NCBI GenBank assembly: GCA_021825925.1
Contig: JAKAFP010000005.1
Location: forward strand, 1 to 64,000
Direction of reading: 5' to 3'
DNA length: 64,000 nt
Source of the DNA: Chloroflexota bacterium
GTDB lineage: Bacteria; Chloroflexota; Anaerolineae; Anaerolineales; Anaerolineaceae
The position numbers were made by a program, and so were the translations under genes. Of the stretch, positions 1 through 10,596 are shown one piece after another. The notes under the pieces are model-generated. The model was not told where the DNA came from. It saw nothing but the letters and a program-made list of their open reading frames with translations, and searched no databases. Each line of letters opens with the position of its first letter. The stretch's first letter is position 1.

Positions 1-59
1 AGAGACTTGAACAATCACTATTCTAGCAATCTAGGTGATTTGTGGTTTAACCTCGGGTC

Positions 60-80
60 ACCACCCGCATAGCGGGTGGT
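60..80. terminator. hairpin at left edge, probable terminator of an upstream gene
   Basis: A perfect 9-bp stem (ACCACCCGC / GCGGGTGGT) has a 3-nt ATA loop. A T-rich but not uniform tail follows on the plus strand. It probably ends a gene lying left of the window. No coding region is visible in the first 176 bases. Confidence 0.45.
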
Positions 81-130
81 TGCTTGTTTCGTTCGCTTCG
101 CTCTCTCAACAGGCTAAAGCCCATTAAGAC

Positions 131-160
131 AAAACCAGCCGGATCGCTCCGGCTGGTTTT
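131..160 (-). terminator. intrinsic terminator of the MBG-repeat protein gene
   Basis: A 13-bp perfect stem (arms 131-143 and 148-160, loop TCGC) lies 17 bases past the stop codon of the minus-strand gene. T-runs sit on both sides, so it could work in either direction. Confidence 0.8.
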
Positions 161-176
161 TTAGTCAATTGAAGAT

Positions 177-3100
177 TTACTTGACGGCGAGGATGAAGAG
201 GCCGGGGAAGTTGGTGACAAATTCAAAGCGGGTTCCCAGGTCGTTCTTCTTGACGCCCTCGAGGGTCATTCTCAATTCAGAGGGTTCGTCTTCGTGCAAG
301 GAGGTGATCACAGGGGTGCCATCTTCTTCTTCAGCGTAGGCAGGCAGTTCAACCCAGTCGCCAGCTCCCAATTTCAGGGTGGGATCCCAGAAGTACACAG
401 TCAATTCCTTGTCGCGCAGTTCAGCAGGGATCCTGAATGAGTAGGTCAGGCGACCGGGATCGGCGATGTAGGTGATCGGGGTCAGGTTATCCAAAACGGT
501 CAGGTTCATGCCAAACTCGAAGGCGGGGCCGCCGGCAGGCAGATCAGCAGGCAAGACTTCTTTCAACTCTTCGGTCAATTCGCCCTGCATGTTGCAGAAG
601 TCAGAGGTAGCCATAACGAAGTCACTGGAGGGCAGTCTCAAAATGGTTTCAGCATTGCAGTTGAAGAGGCTGAAGTTGCCAGCGCCGCCGGTGACAGGCA
701 CGAGCAGGGGCCGCAAATTGCCATAGGGAGTGCTGTCGCAGGCATCGCCAATTCCGTCTTTATCGCTGTCTTTCTGGTTGGCGTTGGCAACATATACGCA
801 GTTGTCTTTATCGTCTTTGATGCCGTCATTGTCGCTATCCATCTGGCCTTTGGTCATGTAGATGGTGTAGAGATTGCCAATGAAGGTCAAAGCATAATTG
901 TTGCTCAGTTTCAAGGACCCTTGTTCGATCTGGTAGGTTCCGACAGCGGAGATGCCGTTATTCGTGGCGGTCAAGGCACCGGTGAAGGTGTCTGGGCTGA
1001 TCAGGTTGCCACTGGTGATCTGATAGGTGAACACGGGATCGGGAGCAGTCCAAACCTGTGAAGATGGGTCCGCTGTTACGGTGATGGGGCGGGGGGTTAT
1101 GGTCAGATCGCGATAGTTTGTTGAGATGGTGTAGTTGCTGAGTACACTACTGGGGCTGAGTGTTGCGCTGATCTTATAGGTACCAACATTCTCACCATCT
1201 TCGCGATCATAGACTGCGGTCACATTGTCGCCAGCCAAAAAGCCATCAAGAGTTCCCGTCAAAGATGGATCAGCATTTCCATAAATCTTGGTTTGCGTGT
1301 CAGTAGTGACACTTGCGGATTTCTTCACAATTTCGAAAACAGCAGGTGTATTGGTGATTTTATAGTTGCCAAGCACAGCTGAGGGGCTCAGGGTGGCATT
1401 GATAGCATATTTGCCAACCGTTTCTCCGGTCTCACGTGAATAAGCTGCAGTTACATTGTCTGAAGCAAGGAAGCCAGAAAGGACTCCGGTGAAGGTTGGA
1501 TCGCCTGATCCATATACTTTAGAGGCGGCATCAACTGTAACTGATGCGGCTTTTTGTGTAATTGCGAAATTTGCGGTATTGTAGACGATTTCGTAATTGG
1601 ACAGCACAGCAGCGGGGCTGAGTTGAGCACTGATGACGTAGCTATCTCCAACTGTTTCTCCTGTTGTGCGAGAGTAAGTTGCAGAAACACCATCGGCAGG
1701 TAAGAATCCTTCAAGCAATCCAGTCAAGCTTGGGTCTGAGGAGCCATATTCTTTACTGTTCTTATAAGGAGTAACAACAGCAACTTTTGTTCCAATAACG
1801 AACTTAGCAGTACTGTATGTGATATTGTAGTTTGAAAGGACAGATGAGGGGCTCAATACTGCACTAATAACATAGGTTCCACCCACGGTTTCACCCGGTG
1901 TGCGTGAGTAGGCGGCGGTTACATTATCTGATGCAATAAAACCTGTCAATTCACCTAAAAGGGTCGGTTCAGCTGCACCATAACTCTTGCCACTGTTATA
2001 GGGAGTGACCGAGGCATCTCTTTTAGTTATGGATAGAAGCGCCGTGTTGTAGGTGATGTTGTAATTAGTGAGAACTTCTGCAGGACTGAGTACTGCACTG
2101 ATTGTATAGGTTCCACCGACGGTTTCGCCAGACGTGCGTGAGTAAACTGCCGACACACCATCTGCACTCAAAAATCCTGCAAGTGAACCCGTGAAAGTAG
2201 GGTCATCTGAACCATAAACTTTGGTTTGAGCAGCAGGAGTTACTGAGGCATCTTTTTTGGTGATGGTAAATTTTGCAGTTTTATAAGTAATATCATAGTT
2301 CGAAAGCACACTGGTAGGGCTGAGTTTTGCATTGATGACATAGGTGTCAGCAACGGTTTCACCAACCGTGCGTGAGTATGTTGCGGTAACGCCATCCGCG
2401 GGTAGGAATCCATCGAGGGAACCCTTTAAGGTCGGATCATCAGATCCATAAACCTTTGAGTTCGCTTCGGGGGTAACGGATGCTGATTTCTTGGTGATGG
2501 TAAATTTTGCAGTGTTGTAAGTGATTTCATAATTTGAAAGCACAGATACAGGTTTGAGAGTGGCGCTGATCGAATAAGTTCCATTAACAGTCTCACCCGA
2601 AGTACGTGAGTAAGTAGCAGAAACCCCGTCAGCAGTCAAGAATCCACTCAGGGAACCGGTTAAAGAAGGATCAATAGAACCATAAACCTTGGAATTAGCT
2701 GCGGGAGTAACTGAAGCAGCTTTTTTGAGTGCAACAGTAGAGCTGTTAATTGTTGGAGCAGGATTATATGAGCTGTTACCGGGTTGTGCATAAGAAATGC
2801 TGCAAGAAGTCGTCCCACTGATCATAGTGATAGTAGCAGAACCTAAACCAACACCACTGCATCCACCAGAGGCTAAGATTGATACAGCGAGTCCAGATGT
2901 GGCTGTGGCTGCCACGTCAAAAGTTGATCCATAAGTAGCGCTTGCAGGAGCAGCTTTTGAAATATTGATGCTTTGTTCAGCCATTGTTACTGTCTCGCAA
3001 ACATCGCCGATACCATCATGATCAGTATCTTTTTGATCAGGATTGTAAACAGTCTGGCAGTTGTCTATCGGGAAGATTCCATCGCCATCAGGGTCAACAG

Positions 3101-4649
3101 CAACGGGTGTTCCTAAAGGCACATAGATATCAGATTTATCTAAACCATCGAGTTTGGCTGAAGATTGGAAGGTTCCCCAATCAAATTCAGATGTGGAGAA
3201 ATATCCCCATTCTTCGTCATACCAGTTACCATCTTTGACCAATTGACATTCAGTGTGCCAAAAACCCCATTTTCCATGTTTGTGAGATTCGCACTTATAT
3301 GCAGAAGATGAAGGATAATCAACGCCACCAGCATTAAAGTGGTAATCCATGTGTCCCACATTCATATAAGGAATGGTTGTTCCCCAATAATTACTCTGTA
3401 AATCGCCATCAGAAGACGATGTGAATTCTGCATTATGATCAGTGTTACCAAAGATATTATTGTTACTTCCATTAATTTCACTATGGTTGGATGCATAAAG
3501 TCCATCTTCGTTTCCGGTGATCTGATTCCCAGAAATAGAAACGGTGGACCAATCGTTTACCTGGATACCATCATTGCCATCGTTTGAAACAACGTGATTG
3601 GCCGCATTGCTTACGGTGTTATTAGCGATATAGTTGCCGGTGATGGATACATCCTCAGAGTTGTTGATGATGATCCCGTTCTCGTTGTTGTGAATGTAGT
3701 TATTGGTAATATTAACATCCCGATCATTGTCAACAACGATAATTCCTGCCCCTTCATCGTTTTCTTCTCCTGAACTTTCTGATTCAGAGAAATCCATGAT
3801 TTCAACATGATTGATCGTAACTGAAGCATTATGGATCAAAATACCTGCAACATAAGAGTAACCATCATAATCATCTGTTGAAATTGTGTCAGAGTCACTG
3901 TGACCATCAAGGAGGAGGTTTGAGATCGTCACACCGATTGCGTCATGGATATAAATTAATCCATAATAAGAGAATCCCCATGGGGTGTAGTCTGCATTAT
4001 CTCCAAAATTAGTTGGGGCTTGAATGGTGGTAACTCCACCGCCATCCAAAGTTACACTTTTGTGAATGTTAATAGTTTCGTTAGTAAACAAACCAGAGAG
4101 GTGAATGGTTTGACCAGTGGAAAGATTATCATCAATCGCGGCCTGTATTGGGGTTGTGCTGACATTACAAACATAATCAGCTTTCCCTGCAGGAACCCTG
4201 GCACTCTTCCATGAATTACAAGCTGACTGTGTCGCAAAATAAGCATAAGCCACATTGCCATTAACAAACCAAGGATCCGCCTCTGACAATGCTTCTGCTG
4301 TCTGTTCAGAGGCTAATGGTAGAGGATTGCCGTTTTCATCAAACAACACCAGGTCTTCTTCTGCCAAGGCATCCACCACATCAGCCACAGTCTCTTCTTC
4401 AACTACTGGAGCCTCGGTGGGTTCAGCCGTTTCTTCCACGACGGGAGCTTCTGTCGCCACGTCGGTGGCAACTTCAGTTGCAGCTTCGGTGGCAACTTCG
4501 GTCGGAACGTCAGTGACCACGACATCCGTGGCAGCCGGTTCAGTTGTCGGCTGGGCATCTTGCGCAAATACAGATTGCGGCACTGCCAGCGCTGTGATCA
4601 TAATAAAGACAAATAAAACTTTGACAAATCTTTTCAATGCAGTTTTCAT
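177..4649 (-). CDS. large secreted protein: parallel beta-helix, TSP3 calcium repeats and MBG repeats
   Basis: A predicted secreted or surface-anchored protein of 1490 residues; its function is unknown. Seen in order: a Sec signal peptide ending near VFAQ (residue 30); a Thr/Glu/Ala/Val-rich low-complexity stretch (about 33-90); a right-handed beta-helix with NNxI/ITGNxI rungs (about 160-460); an aspartate-rich thrombospondin type 3 repeat (DPDGDG...DTDHDGIGD, near 520); an Ig-like segment; seven MBG-type repeats of about 78 residues plus one divergent copy (about 640-1265); a second TSP3 repeat ([10 protein letters not shown]); and a C-terminal beta-rich domain. AGGAG lies 7 bases before the ATG. 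Proteins of this build are usually adhesins or cell-surface glycan-binding proteins. It is monocistronic and has its own terminator. No sortase motif or PEP-CTERM is visible at the C terminus ([10 protein letters not shown]). Confidence 0.85.
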   Translation of the reverse strand: MKTALKRFVKVLFVFIMITALAVPQSVFAQDAQPTTEPAATDVVVTDVPTEVATEAATEVATDVATEAPVVEETAEPTEAPVVEEETVADVVDALAEEDLVLFDENGNPLPLASEQTAEALSEADPWFVNGNVAYAYFATQSACNSWKSARVPAGKADYVCNVSTTPIQAAIDDNLSTGQTIHLSGLFTNETINIHKSVTLDGGGVTTIQAPTNFGDNADYTPWGFSYYGLIYIHDAIGVTISNLLLDGHSDSDTISTDDYDGYSYVAGILIHNASVTINHVEIMDFSESESSGEENDEGAGIIVVDNDRDVNITNNYIHNNENGIIINNSEDVSITGNYIANNTVSNAANHVVSNDGNDGIQVNDWSTVSISGNQITGNEDGLYASNHSEINGSNNNIFGNTDHNAEFTSSSDGDLQSNYWGTTIPYMNVGHMDYHFNAGGVDYPSSSAYKCESHKHGKWGFWHTECQLVKDGNWYDEEWGYFSTSEFDWGTFQSSAKLDGLDKSDIYVPLGTPVAVDPDGDGIFPIDNCQTVYNPDQKDTDHDGIGDVCETVTMAEQSINISKAAPASATYGSTFDVAATATSGLAVSILASGGCSGVGLGSATITMISGTTSCSISYAQPGNSSYNPAPTINSSTVALKKAASVTPAANSKVYGSIDPSLTGSLSGFLTADGVSATYSRTSGETVNGTYSISATLKPVSVLSNYEITYNTAKFTITKKSASVTPEANSKVYGSDDPTLKGSLDGFLPADGVTATYSRTVGETVADTYVINAKLSPTSVLSNYDITYKTAKFTITKKDASVTPAAQTKVYGSDDPTFTGSLAGFLSADGVSAVYSRTSGETVGGTYTISAVLSPAEVLTNYNITYNTALLSITKRDASVTPYNSGKSYGAAEPTLLGELTGFIASDNVTAAYSRTPGETVGGTYVISAVLSPSSVLSNYNITYSTAKFVIGTKVAVVTPYKNSKEYGSSDPSLTGLLEGFLPADGVSATYSRTTGETVGDSYVISAQLSPAAVLSNYEIVYNTANFAITQKAASVTVDAASKVYGSGDPTFTGVLSGFLASDNVTAAYSRETGETVGKYAINATLSPSAVLGNYKITNTPAVFEIVKKSASVTTDTQTKIYGNADPSLTGTLDGFLAGDNVTAVYDREDGENVGTYKISATLSPSSVLSNYTISTNYRDLTITPRPITVTADPSSQVWTAPDPVFTYQITSGNLISPDTFTGALTATNNGISAVGTYQIEQGSLKLSNNYALTFIGNLYTIYMTKGQMDSDNDGIKDDKDNCVYVANANQKDSDKDGIGDACDSTPYGNLRPLLVPVTGGAGNFSLFNCNAETILRLPSSDFVMATSDFCNMQGELTEELKEVLPADLPAGGPAFEFGMNLTVLDNLTPITYIADPGRLTYSFRIPAELRDKELTVYFWDPTLKLGAGDWVELPAYAEEEDGTPVITSLHEDEPSELRMTLEGVKKNDLGTRFEFVTNFPGLFILAVK
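850..2735 (-). repeat. tandem MBG-domain coding repeats (about 234 bp each)
   Basis: Seven consecutive in-frame units encode the pattern YGS.DP.L.G.L.GF, then YSR..GETV, then LSP..VLSNY.ITY. An eighth, strongly diverged unit follows. Adjacent copies differ at many synonymous positions, so the expansion is not very recent. Confidence 0.85.
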
Positions 4650-5171
4650 TTTTTATCTCCTGTTTCTAGCCGTAGTTAGACAAACATAAATAGTTTGAAA
4701 TTGATCCGTCAATTTCAAAGCTACCAATATTTTTTTATATTCTCAAAACCAATAATATGGAAAAACCAGGAACTATCTACTACCCACCAATAATGAGGCC
4801 TTAATAACAAAAAACCGACCTATAAAGGCCGGTTTCGCAATTAGCTCCTCACGCCCCTACTTCTCCTCGAAGTCTGCGACCAAATTCAGGGTGTGTATCA
4901 TCGCTGCCAAAATAACAACTATTCTGTTATTTACCACTAATGTTACTTTATTATAACGAATAACTAACGAATGTCTAGTGGTATTTAACGCAGATTTAAC
5001 GCCAATAATTGCGATTTGTCATTATACCTCACTTTGACCAGGATGACGTAGCCCGAAATAGCCTCGATATTTTCTTCAATCTCATCGTCTGGTACTCTAC
5101 CAGGATCAACTCTACCATAGCCGCCGACTCAATCATTTGCCACGAACCGGGTTTACCCATACAATTAACGC
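4650..5171. other. 522-bp divergent intergenic region with an orphan reading-frame tail and terminator
   Basis: No complete gene was found. On the minus strand a frame stays open from about 5017 to a TAG at 4857-4859 (53 codons). It ends in MIHTLNLVADFEEK and is followed 22 bases later by a good terminator. This looks like the 3' tail of a lost gene, or a short transcript. The stretch 4920-5030 is AT-rich and contains two GCGTTAAAT direct repeats (minus strand). Confidence 0.4.
4812..4835 (-). terminator. minus-strand terminator with no intact gene upstream
   Basis: The stem AAACCG.CC / GG.CGGTTT (one mismatch) has a 6-nt loop. On the minus strand it is followed by a run of six T. The only candidate upstream on that strand is the open frame tail ending at 4857. 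Confidence 0.6.
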
Positions 5172-5783
5172 ATGACAGATAATTCACCAGATAAAAGCAA
5201 ACCCAACCCCACCCGCTCCAGGCAGCAGATCGTCGCCGCTGCACACCGCCTCTTTTTGGAACAGGGTTTTCATGGCAGCACCATGCGCCAGATCGCCAGG
5301 GAATCTGGCATGGCACTGGGATCGCTTTACAACCATTTTGTGGATAAGGATGATCTGTTTAGGGCGGTCTTTGAAGCCTATAACCCCTACCCTCTTCTCT
5401 TGCTGGCGCTTGAAAATTCACAGGGTGCCACCGCCGAAGATTTGGCGCGTACCGCTGCCCGGCGCCTGGTGACTCAACTGAACGCCCGTCCGGACCTGAT
5501 CAAGCTGGTCTTCATTGATGTAGTCGAGTTCCAGGGCAAACATCTGCGGCTCGCCTGGCCGCAGGTCGCCCCCGGCATGGAAAAATTCGCGCTCAAACTC
5601 AGGCGTGATCCCTCCGCCCTGCGGCCACTTTCAAACGACGGATTGCTGCGCGCATTCTTCGGTTTGTTCTACACCTTTCATATGACCGAAATGTTGCTGG
5701 GTAAACCCCCCGACCCTGAGTCACAATCCGCGGCACTGCAGGAATTGACCGAAGTCTACCTTTTTGGGATCATGGCAAAATAA
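5172..5783 (+). CDS. TetR/AcrR family transcriptional regulator
   Basis: A DNA-binding repressor of 203 residues, the usual size for this family. The N-terminal HTH is clear: RQQIVAAAHRLFLEQGF, then TMRQIARESGMALGSLYNHF (about residues 15-60), with the hallmark G.LYNHF.DK.. ending. The remaining 140 residues form the variable ligand-binding helical domain, and no ligand can be inferred. It stands alone, between a divergent surface-protein gene and a convergent membrane-protein gene, so its target is unclear. It may regulate itself, since TetR proteins commonly bind their own promoter region. It has its own terminator. Confidence 0.9.
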   Translation: MTDNSPDKSKPNPTRSRQQIVAAAHRLFLEQGFHGSTMRQIARESGMALGSLYNHFVDKDDLFRAVFEAYNPYPLLLLALENSQGATAEDLARTAARRLVTQLNARPDLIKLVFIDVVEFQGKHLRLAWPQVAPGMEKFALKLRRDPSALRPLSNDGLLRAFFGLFYTFHMTEMLLGKPPDPESQSAALQELTEVYLFGIMAK

Positions 5784-5791
5784 ATAACATA

Positions 5792-5815
5792 ACGGCCGAT
5801 CACTCGGCCGTTTTT
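5792..5815 (+). terminator. intrinsic terminator of the TetR gene
   Basis: An 8-bp perfect stem ACGGCCGA / TCGGCCGT with a TCAC loop is followed by TTTT. It begins 9 bases after the stop codon. Confidence 0.85.
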
Positions 5816-5848
5816 CTATCTTATCGTAAAACACCTATACGCAACTCT

Positions 5849-7510
5849 TTAAGGGGATGTCAGTTGCACGGGGTCCAGCACAGGTTCCACCGCACTGATG
5901 GATCCCACGCCATAATATGATGCGGCACAGTGATTAACCCAAAATCCTTCATAGTCAGACAGTTCCAGAATGCCTGCCAGGCTGTTCATGGCCGGTACAA
6001 CCAATTGCGTCTCACCCGCCGCCTGCATCTGCCTGATCTGCGTGTCGCGTCCATCCCACAGCTCGGCCCTTTGATGCATGAGCGGATATTCTGCCACGAA
6101 CCGGGCGCCAATGATCAGTGCCGGAATACCCATCAGCACCAGCCAGAGGCAAAGCATCGTTTGTTTATTGGTCTTCCAGGTTATCAAACCAGCCAACAGC
6201 AGCGAAACTAGTAAAACCAACAAACTCACCAACAGGTTCGCCTTGACCCATACGCGCATCTCGGGGAAAACCGGTGGATGGAAGTTGGCCTTCATGCCGG
6301 ATAGCCAGAATATTATTACCAAAAGCCCGGCAGTCCCGATCAGGGTTAATAGCAGTGAAGACAGCCAGCGTTTCTTGATGCCGGCACAGGCGTTGCCGGC
6401 GAGCAGACCCAACCCCAATGCCAGCAGCAAACTGACAAAGCGCGGCACAATTTGTGCCCGATCGCTGGGATAGGAATTCTCGGCGTAAAAACCGGGCGCC
6501 ATGGCCGCGGAAGTGACAAGATATGCCGCAATGATCAACCCTGCAGCCAGGAGTAGGGACCGCTTTATCGTCAGAGCAGCGATCCCCTGTCGAACATTGA
6601 TCATCCAACCCAGCAGGGTGAAGATCAACAAGGCAGACATGTAATATAGCGTTGGCCGGTAAAGCGTGGCCAGGTAAAAGGTCAGCCCGCCTTTGAAAGC
6701 GTTCAGCAATGTTTGCAGCAGCGGTGATGATTCACTATATGAGCGCTGCAAACGCAACATGTTCATGGGTGAAAGCACGATCAAGGCCAAAGCCGCGGCA
6801 CATCCCAGGAGCGCCAACCCAAAAGGTAAAATGAGCGCTTTATTGGGTTTCTTCATTATAAGCAAGGCAACCAGGCCAAGTGCGAGCATGGCCAGTTCAG
6901 CCACCACCGCGATCTCAGAAAATCCCCCGGTAAGAAAGGCAGTTAATAATATCAGGGCTAACCACACCCAGCGAAGTTTTTTAGCGGAAATACTTTTGGC
7001 TAACAACCCCATTAACAGTGAACCGGTCACCAAAGGCGCCAGGTAGGGGAACATTCCTGCCCGCCAGAAATAGACCTGCACCCAGTTTGGCGCCATCCCC
7101 AGGGTGAACAAGACCACCCCTTCGACCACCACAAATGCCTCAAGCCTGTTCAACCATTGTTTGCCATTAAACCAGGGGAGCTGCCGGATGAAGAAATACA
7201 GGCATCCAAGCCAGGCCAACAGCATGAAGACAGGAACATAACGGGTGGCGGTCGGTCCGAACAGTTCGCTCACCCCCATGAAAAGGGTTAAGGCAAAGCG
7301 GTTTCCTGAAAATGTGGTCTCGTGTAAATAGGCATTGATCTGCTGCTGCCAGAAATTTCCGCGCAGCAAGGCGGCATAACAATAATCATCCTGCATATAT
7401 CGTGATGTGGTTCCCATGGTCGCTATGGCAGCCAAAGCGCAGGTGAGCATCACTCCAAACAGGATGAGCAGATAAGGGTAAAATTTGGAAGTCGTTTTGG
7501 TTTCGGTCAT
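5849..7510 (-). CDS. polytopic membrane protein, GT-C-like (DUF6056-type)
   Basis: An inner-membrane protein of 553 residues with about 11-12 hydrophobic segments. After the first segment (about 13-33) a short external loop carries the acidic pair in SRYMQDDYCYA (about 37-47). An acidic motif in the first loop is typical of GT-C fold glycosyltransferases that use polyprenyl-phosphate sugars. The overall pattern resembles DUF6056/GtrII-type proteins. The C-terminal 70 residues are soluble and may face outward. The donor and acceptor cannot be predicted. Its start lies 76 bp from the likely start of the divergent GrpB-family gene, so the two probably share a promoter region. A role in cell-surface glycosylation is an inference. 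Confidence 0.65.
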   Translation of the reverse strand: MTETKTTSKFYPYLLILFGVMLTCALAAIATMGTTSRYMQDDYCYAALLRGNFWQQQINAYLHETTFSGNRFALTLFMGVSELFGPTATRYVPVFMLLAWLGCLYFFIRQLPWFNGKQWLNRLEAFVVVEGVVLFTLGMAPNWVQVYFWRAGMFPYLAPLVTGSLLMGLLAKSISAKKLRWVWLALILLTAFLTGGFSEIAVVAELAMLALGLVALLIMKKPNKALILPFGLALLGCAAALALIVLSPMNMLRLQRSYSESSPLLQTLLNAFKGGLTFYLATLYRPTLYYMSALLIFTLLGWMINVRQGIAALTIKRSLLLAAGLIIAAYLVTSAAMAPGFYAENSYPSDRAQIVPRFVSLLLALGLGLLAGNACAGIKKRWLSSLLLTLIGTAGLLVIIFWLSGMKANFHPPVFPEMRVWVKANLLVSLLVLLVSLLLAGLITWKTNKQTMLCLWLVLMGIPALIIGARFVAEYPLMHQRAELWDGRDTQIRQMQAAGETQLVVPAMNSLAGILELSDYEGFWVNHCAASYYGVGSISAVEPVLDPVQLTSP

Positions 7511-7586
7511 GAATAATACTCAGTTCGAGATACCTATTTATAACATAGAGACAACCCTTTCAAAGTCCACCTTCAAAAGAGAACCC

Positions 7587-8117
7587 ATGCCAAAAAATCC
7601 CTCACCCATAGTCATTTCGACCTATCAGCCAAACTGGCCTGAGCTTTTCGACCAGGAGGCTGCTGTGATCCAAAACTTGATCGGTTCCTACATAACGATC
7701 ATCGAACACATCGGCAGCACGGCCGTCCCCGGGTTGGCCGCCAAACCCATCATTGATATGCTGATCGGGATCAACCGCCTTTCAGATTCTCCCTTGTTCA
7801 TCCCACCCCTCCAGAAACTAGGCTATATTTACGTCCCCGAACATGAGGTGGATCTGCCTGAACGCCGTTACCTCTACAAACAAGAACGCGGCGAAGACAC
7901 TTTCCATCTGCATATGGTTGAACCCCAAAGCGATTTCTTCTGCAGGCACCTCGCTTTCAGAGATTACCTGCGAACCCATCCTGAAGCGGTGGGAGAGTAT
8001 GCCGCTCTCAAGATCAGGCTTGCCGGCGAGTTTGGCTCGGACCGGTCGGGTTACACAGACGCAAAAACGGATTTTATCCACTCAATCGAACATAAAGCCC
8101 AGCGCCTAGCGCTTTAA
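7587..8117 (+). CDS. GrpB family protein (UPF0157, nucleotidyltransferase fold)
   Basis: A soluble protein of 176 residues from the chosen start MPKNPSP. It shows the family signature: YQPNWPELFDQEA, then IEHIGSTAVPGLAAKPIIDM (about 35-55), and later HLHMVEPQSDFF and FRDYLRTHP. The family adopts a nucleotidyltransferase-like fold, with GS and D.D-type positions in GSTAVPGLAAKPIIDM, but its reaction is not well established; some members are fused to dephospho-CoA kinase. The frame is open upstream to 7485, which would overlap the divergent gene. The start at 7587 gives the usual family length and follows a weak AGAGAA. Confidence 0.85.
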   Translation: MPKNPSPIVISTYQPNWPELFDQEAAVIQNLIGSYITIIEHIGSTAVPGLAAKPIIDMLIGINRLSDSPLFIPPLQKLGYIYVPEHEVDLPERRYLYKQERGEDTFHLHMVEPQSDFFCRHLAFRDYLRTHPEAVGEYAALKIRLAGEFGSDRSGYTDAKTDFIHSIEHKAQRLAL

Positions 8118-8186
8118 TCCAAAAGAGGAGAGATTTACTCCCTCCTCCTTCGGCAATTGAAGCCTGGTCAGAGCTTCACGAAAAAA

Positions 8187-9353
8187 TCAACGTGTTCCGG
8201 TGATGATATCTATGGTCAACTGATCCAGCCGTTCGTATTTCAAACCGCGGCTGGCAATTTTGGCGCGATCAAAGGATTGTGCCTTGAGTCCGTCTGCTTT
8301 AGCCTTGGAGTATTTTCCAAAGAAACCAGCCATTGAAACATCCTGAGCATTAATTTCTGCCAGCAGCGCTTGCACTTCGGGGTCCGCATTGAATTGTTGG
8401 GCCTTGTCTTTGAGCAGCAGGTAGGTGCGCATGCAGCCGCGTGCAAAATCCTTGACCCCTTCAAAATCTTCGGTACGATAGGCGTGGGCGTCAAAATGAC
8501 GGGAACCATCATAATTAACGTCCTCAAGAAATTTGACCAGGTAGAAGTTGGCTTTGAGATCCCTTGAGCCGAATCGCAGATCCTGGTCGTAACGGCCTGG
8601 ATATTGATCGTTCAGGTCAATATGCCAGAGTTTGCCGGCTTCCCAGGCTTGCGCCACATTGTGCATGAAATTCAACCCAGCCATGGTCTCGTGGGCCACT
8701 TCGGGATTCACACCCACCATTTCAGGATGATCAAGCGTGGCGATGAAGGCCAGCATGTGGCCGGTGGTCGCATTGTAAATATCACCGCGCGGTTCGTTGG
8801 GTTTGGCTTCAAGCACAAATTTCATATCGTACTTGTTTTCAAGGGCATATTCGCACAAGAAGTTCATGGCTTCGCGGTTGCGTTTGATGGCTTCGACTGC
8901 ACTCTTGCTTGAATCGGTCTCGACCCCTTCGCGTCCGCCCCAGAAATCATAGATGGGAGCCCCGAATTCGGCGCCAAGGTCTATGGCACGCATAGTTTTC
9001 TGCAATGCATAGGCGCGAACTTTTGCATCATTACTAGTAAAGGCGCCGTCCTTGAAGATGGGATCATAAAAAAGGTTGGTGGTGGCCATGGGAACCTTGA
9101 GTCCGGTATCGGCCAGGGCTTTACGGAATTCCTTCTTGATGGCTTCGGCTTCGGCCGGTGTGGCATCAATCGGGATCAGGTCGTTGTCATGAAAATTCAC
9201 GCCGTAGGCGCCAACTTCGCCGAGCAGGTAGACCAATTCTGCCGGGGTCCGTGAAGCACGCACCTCCGCCCCAAACGGATCCCGTCCGCGGCTGCCTACT
9301 GTCCACAATCCAAAGGTAAATTTGTCTTCAGGTTTCGGTTGATAAAGTGTCAT
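8187..9353 (-). CDS. xylA: xylose isomerase, class I (short, actinobacterial-type)
   Basis: Cytoplasmic enzyme converting D-xylose to D-xylulose; it also acts on D-glucose. The 388-residue length matches the class I (short) isomerases. Visible active-site elements are FHDNDLIP near residue 55 (catalytic His and its Asp partner), the signature [13 protein letters not shown] near 180 (metal ligand Glu and catalytic Lys), [11 protein letters not shown] near 215 (Glu and His metal ligands) and LWHIDLNDQ near 244 (Asp ligands). It is the last gene of the xylR-F-G-H-A operon, 40 bases after xylH. The start is taken as the ATG at 9353, with an in-frame GTG just before it. A xylulokinase gene is not in this window, so the pathway must be completed elsewhere. 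Confidence 0.96.
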   Translation of the reverse strand: MTLYQPKPEDKFTFGLWTVGSRGRDPFGAEVRASRTPAELVYLLGEVGAYGVNFHDNDLIPIDATPAEAEAIKKEFRKALADTGLKVPMATTNLFYDPIFKDGAFTSNDAKVRAYALQKTMRAIDLGAEFGAPIYDFWGGREGVETDSSKSAVEAIKRNREAMNFLCEYALENKYDMKFVLEAKPNEPRGDIYNATTGHMLAFIATLDHPEMVGVNPEVAHETMAGLNFMHNVAQAWEAGKLWHIDLNDQYPGRYDQDLRFGSRDLKANFYLVKFLEDVNYDGSRHFDAHAYRTEDFEGVKDFARGCMRTYLLLKDKAQQFNADPEVQALLAEINAQDVSMAGFFGKYSKAKADGLKAQSFDRAKIASRGLKYERLDQLTIDIITGTR

Positions 9354-9393
9354 CACATTTCTTCTTTCATAAAAGTTATTGATTCGAGATCAT

Positions 9394-10566
9394 TTAATTG
9401 TTCTGTTTCTTGAAATATACATCCACAATGACTGCTATGACCAAAACCAAACCCCTGAGCACATACTGAAAGGCGGGTGCCACATTCATCATTTGAAGCC
9501 CTGTGTTTAGACTGGCCATGATCAAGGCGCCCACTAAAGCACCAAAGATCGTGCCTGATCCACCCAGTGTGGAAGTGCCGCCCAGTACGCAGCTGGCAAT
9601 GGCATCAAGTTCGTAACCCTGCCCGGCTGCAATTGTTCCGTAGCCCACATATGACGCCAAAACAACACCGCCAATTCCAGACAAAAGCCCCATCAAGGTA
9701 AACACCAAGAATAGCTGCTTTTTGATATTGATACCCGAGAGTCTGGCAGCTTCTCTATTTCCACCAATAGCATAGGCATAACGTCCAAACCGGGTGTTGG
9801 TCGAGACATATGACACAATGATAGCTGTCAATGCAAGAAGTAAAACCGGAACTTGGACACCATTGTATTTATTTACAATGGCAACATAAAGCAAGACGAG
9901 AAAAGAGAAAAAGGCGGTACGTAAAAGATCTTGATAAAACGGTTTCAGTTCAAAACCATATTTCCTCTTTGTGCGTCTATTGGCAAACATTAAGAGTACC
10001 AAAATGGCCACCACAACTATTCCCAAGATCCAACCAATGGTCGGTTTTAGATATCCTTGAGCAATGTAGCTAAAACCTGGTTGGTTGGCGGCTATGGTTT
10101 GTCCGCCGGTGGCCAGCAGGATGCCTCCATTAAGGATGAACATACCGCCCAAGGTCACAATAAAGGCAGGCACACGCAAGTACGCCGTAACATAGGCCTG
10201 GTACATACCAAATAATGTGCCTACCAGCATGGAGACAAAAACAGTTAGCACTGCCGAGAGGACGGGTTCATTTGGAATCAGTTTGAACCAAATATCTCGT
10301 TGAAATAATGCAGCAACGACAGAAACAAAACCCGCCAGTTTTCCCACTGAGAGGTCAATTCCACCGGTCACCATTACCAATACCATACCTACCGCGAGAA
10401 AACCGGTAACGGTCATCTGGCGGAAGAGGTTGGAGATGTTTTGAGGCATGAAATAGCCACCTTTGGTGATGATGGCGAAAACGCCCCAAATGACCACCAA
10501 TGCAATAATGATGATGTAAGTTTGAATGTTCTTGCGAAACCGTTGACCTAATTCGGAAAAATTCAT
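9394..10566 (-). CDS. xylH: D-xylose ABC transporter permease (XylH-type)
   Basis: Membrane-spanning subunit of a CUT2-family sugar importer, 390 residues with about 10 hydrophobic segments. Family motifs are GMVLVMVTGGIDLSVG (about 60-75), PAFIVTLGGMFILNG (about 133-147), the EAA-like loop GGNREAARLSGINIKK (about 262-278) and the final GG.STLGG.GTIFGALVGAL block. It forms the channel energised by the upstream xylG product and fed by the tandem XylF lipoprotein. GAGGTG precedes the ATG. The length is normal for XylH; the longer loop with the FANRRTKRKYGF segment matches XylH rather than RbsC. Confidence 0.93.
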   Translation of the reverse strand: MNFSELGQRFRKNIQTYIIIIALVVIWGVFAIITKGGYFMPQNISNLFRQMTVTGFLAVGMVLVMVTGGIDLSVGKLAGFVSVVAALFQRDIWFKLIPNEPVLSAVLTVFVSMLVGTLFGMYQAYVTAYLRVPAFIVTLGGMFILNGGILLATGGQTIAANQPGFSYIAQGYLKPTIGWILGIVVVAILVLLMFANRRTKRKYGFELKPFYQDLLRTAFFSFLVLLYVAIVNKYNGVQVPVLLLALTAIIVSYVSTNTRFGRYAYAIGGNREAARLSGINIKKQLFLVFTLMGLLSGIGGVVLASYVGYGTIAAGQGYELDAIASCVLGGTSTLGGSGTIFGALVGALIMASLNTGLQMMNVAPAFQYVLRGLVLVIAVIVDVYFKKQNN

Positions 10567-10596
10567 TGTTCACCTCTTGAATGAAATAAGTACTGC

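Noticed and set aside
4255-4689. Long plus-strand frame opposite the 5' end of the surface-protein gene
   Set aside because: It is Ala/Thr/Ser/Val-rich only because it is antisense to the Thr/Glu/Ala low-complexity coding region; it has no ribosome site or family similarity.
7485-7586. Upstream extension of the GrpB-family frame
   Set aside because: It overlaps the start of the divergent membrane-protein gene and adds residues absent from the family.
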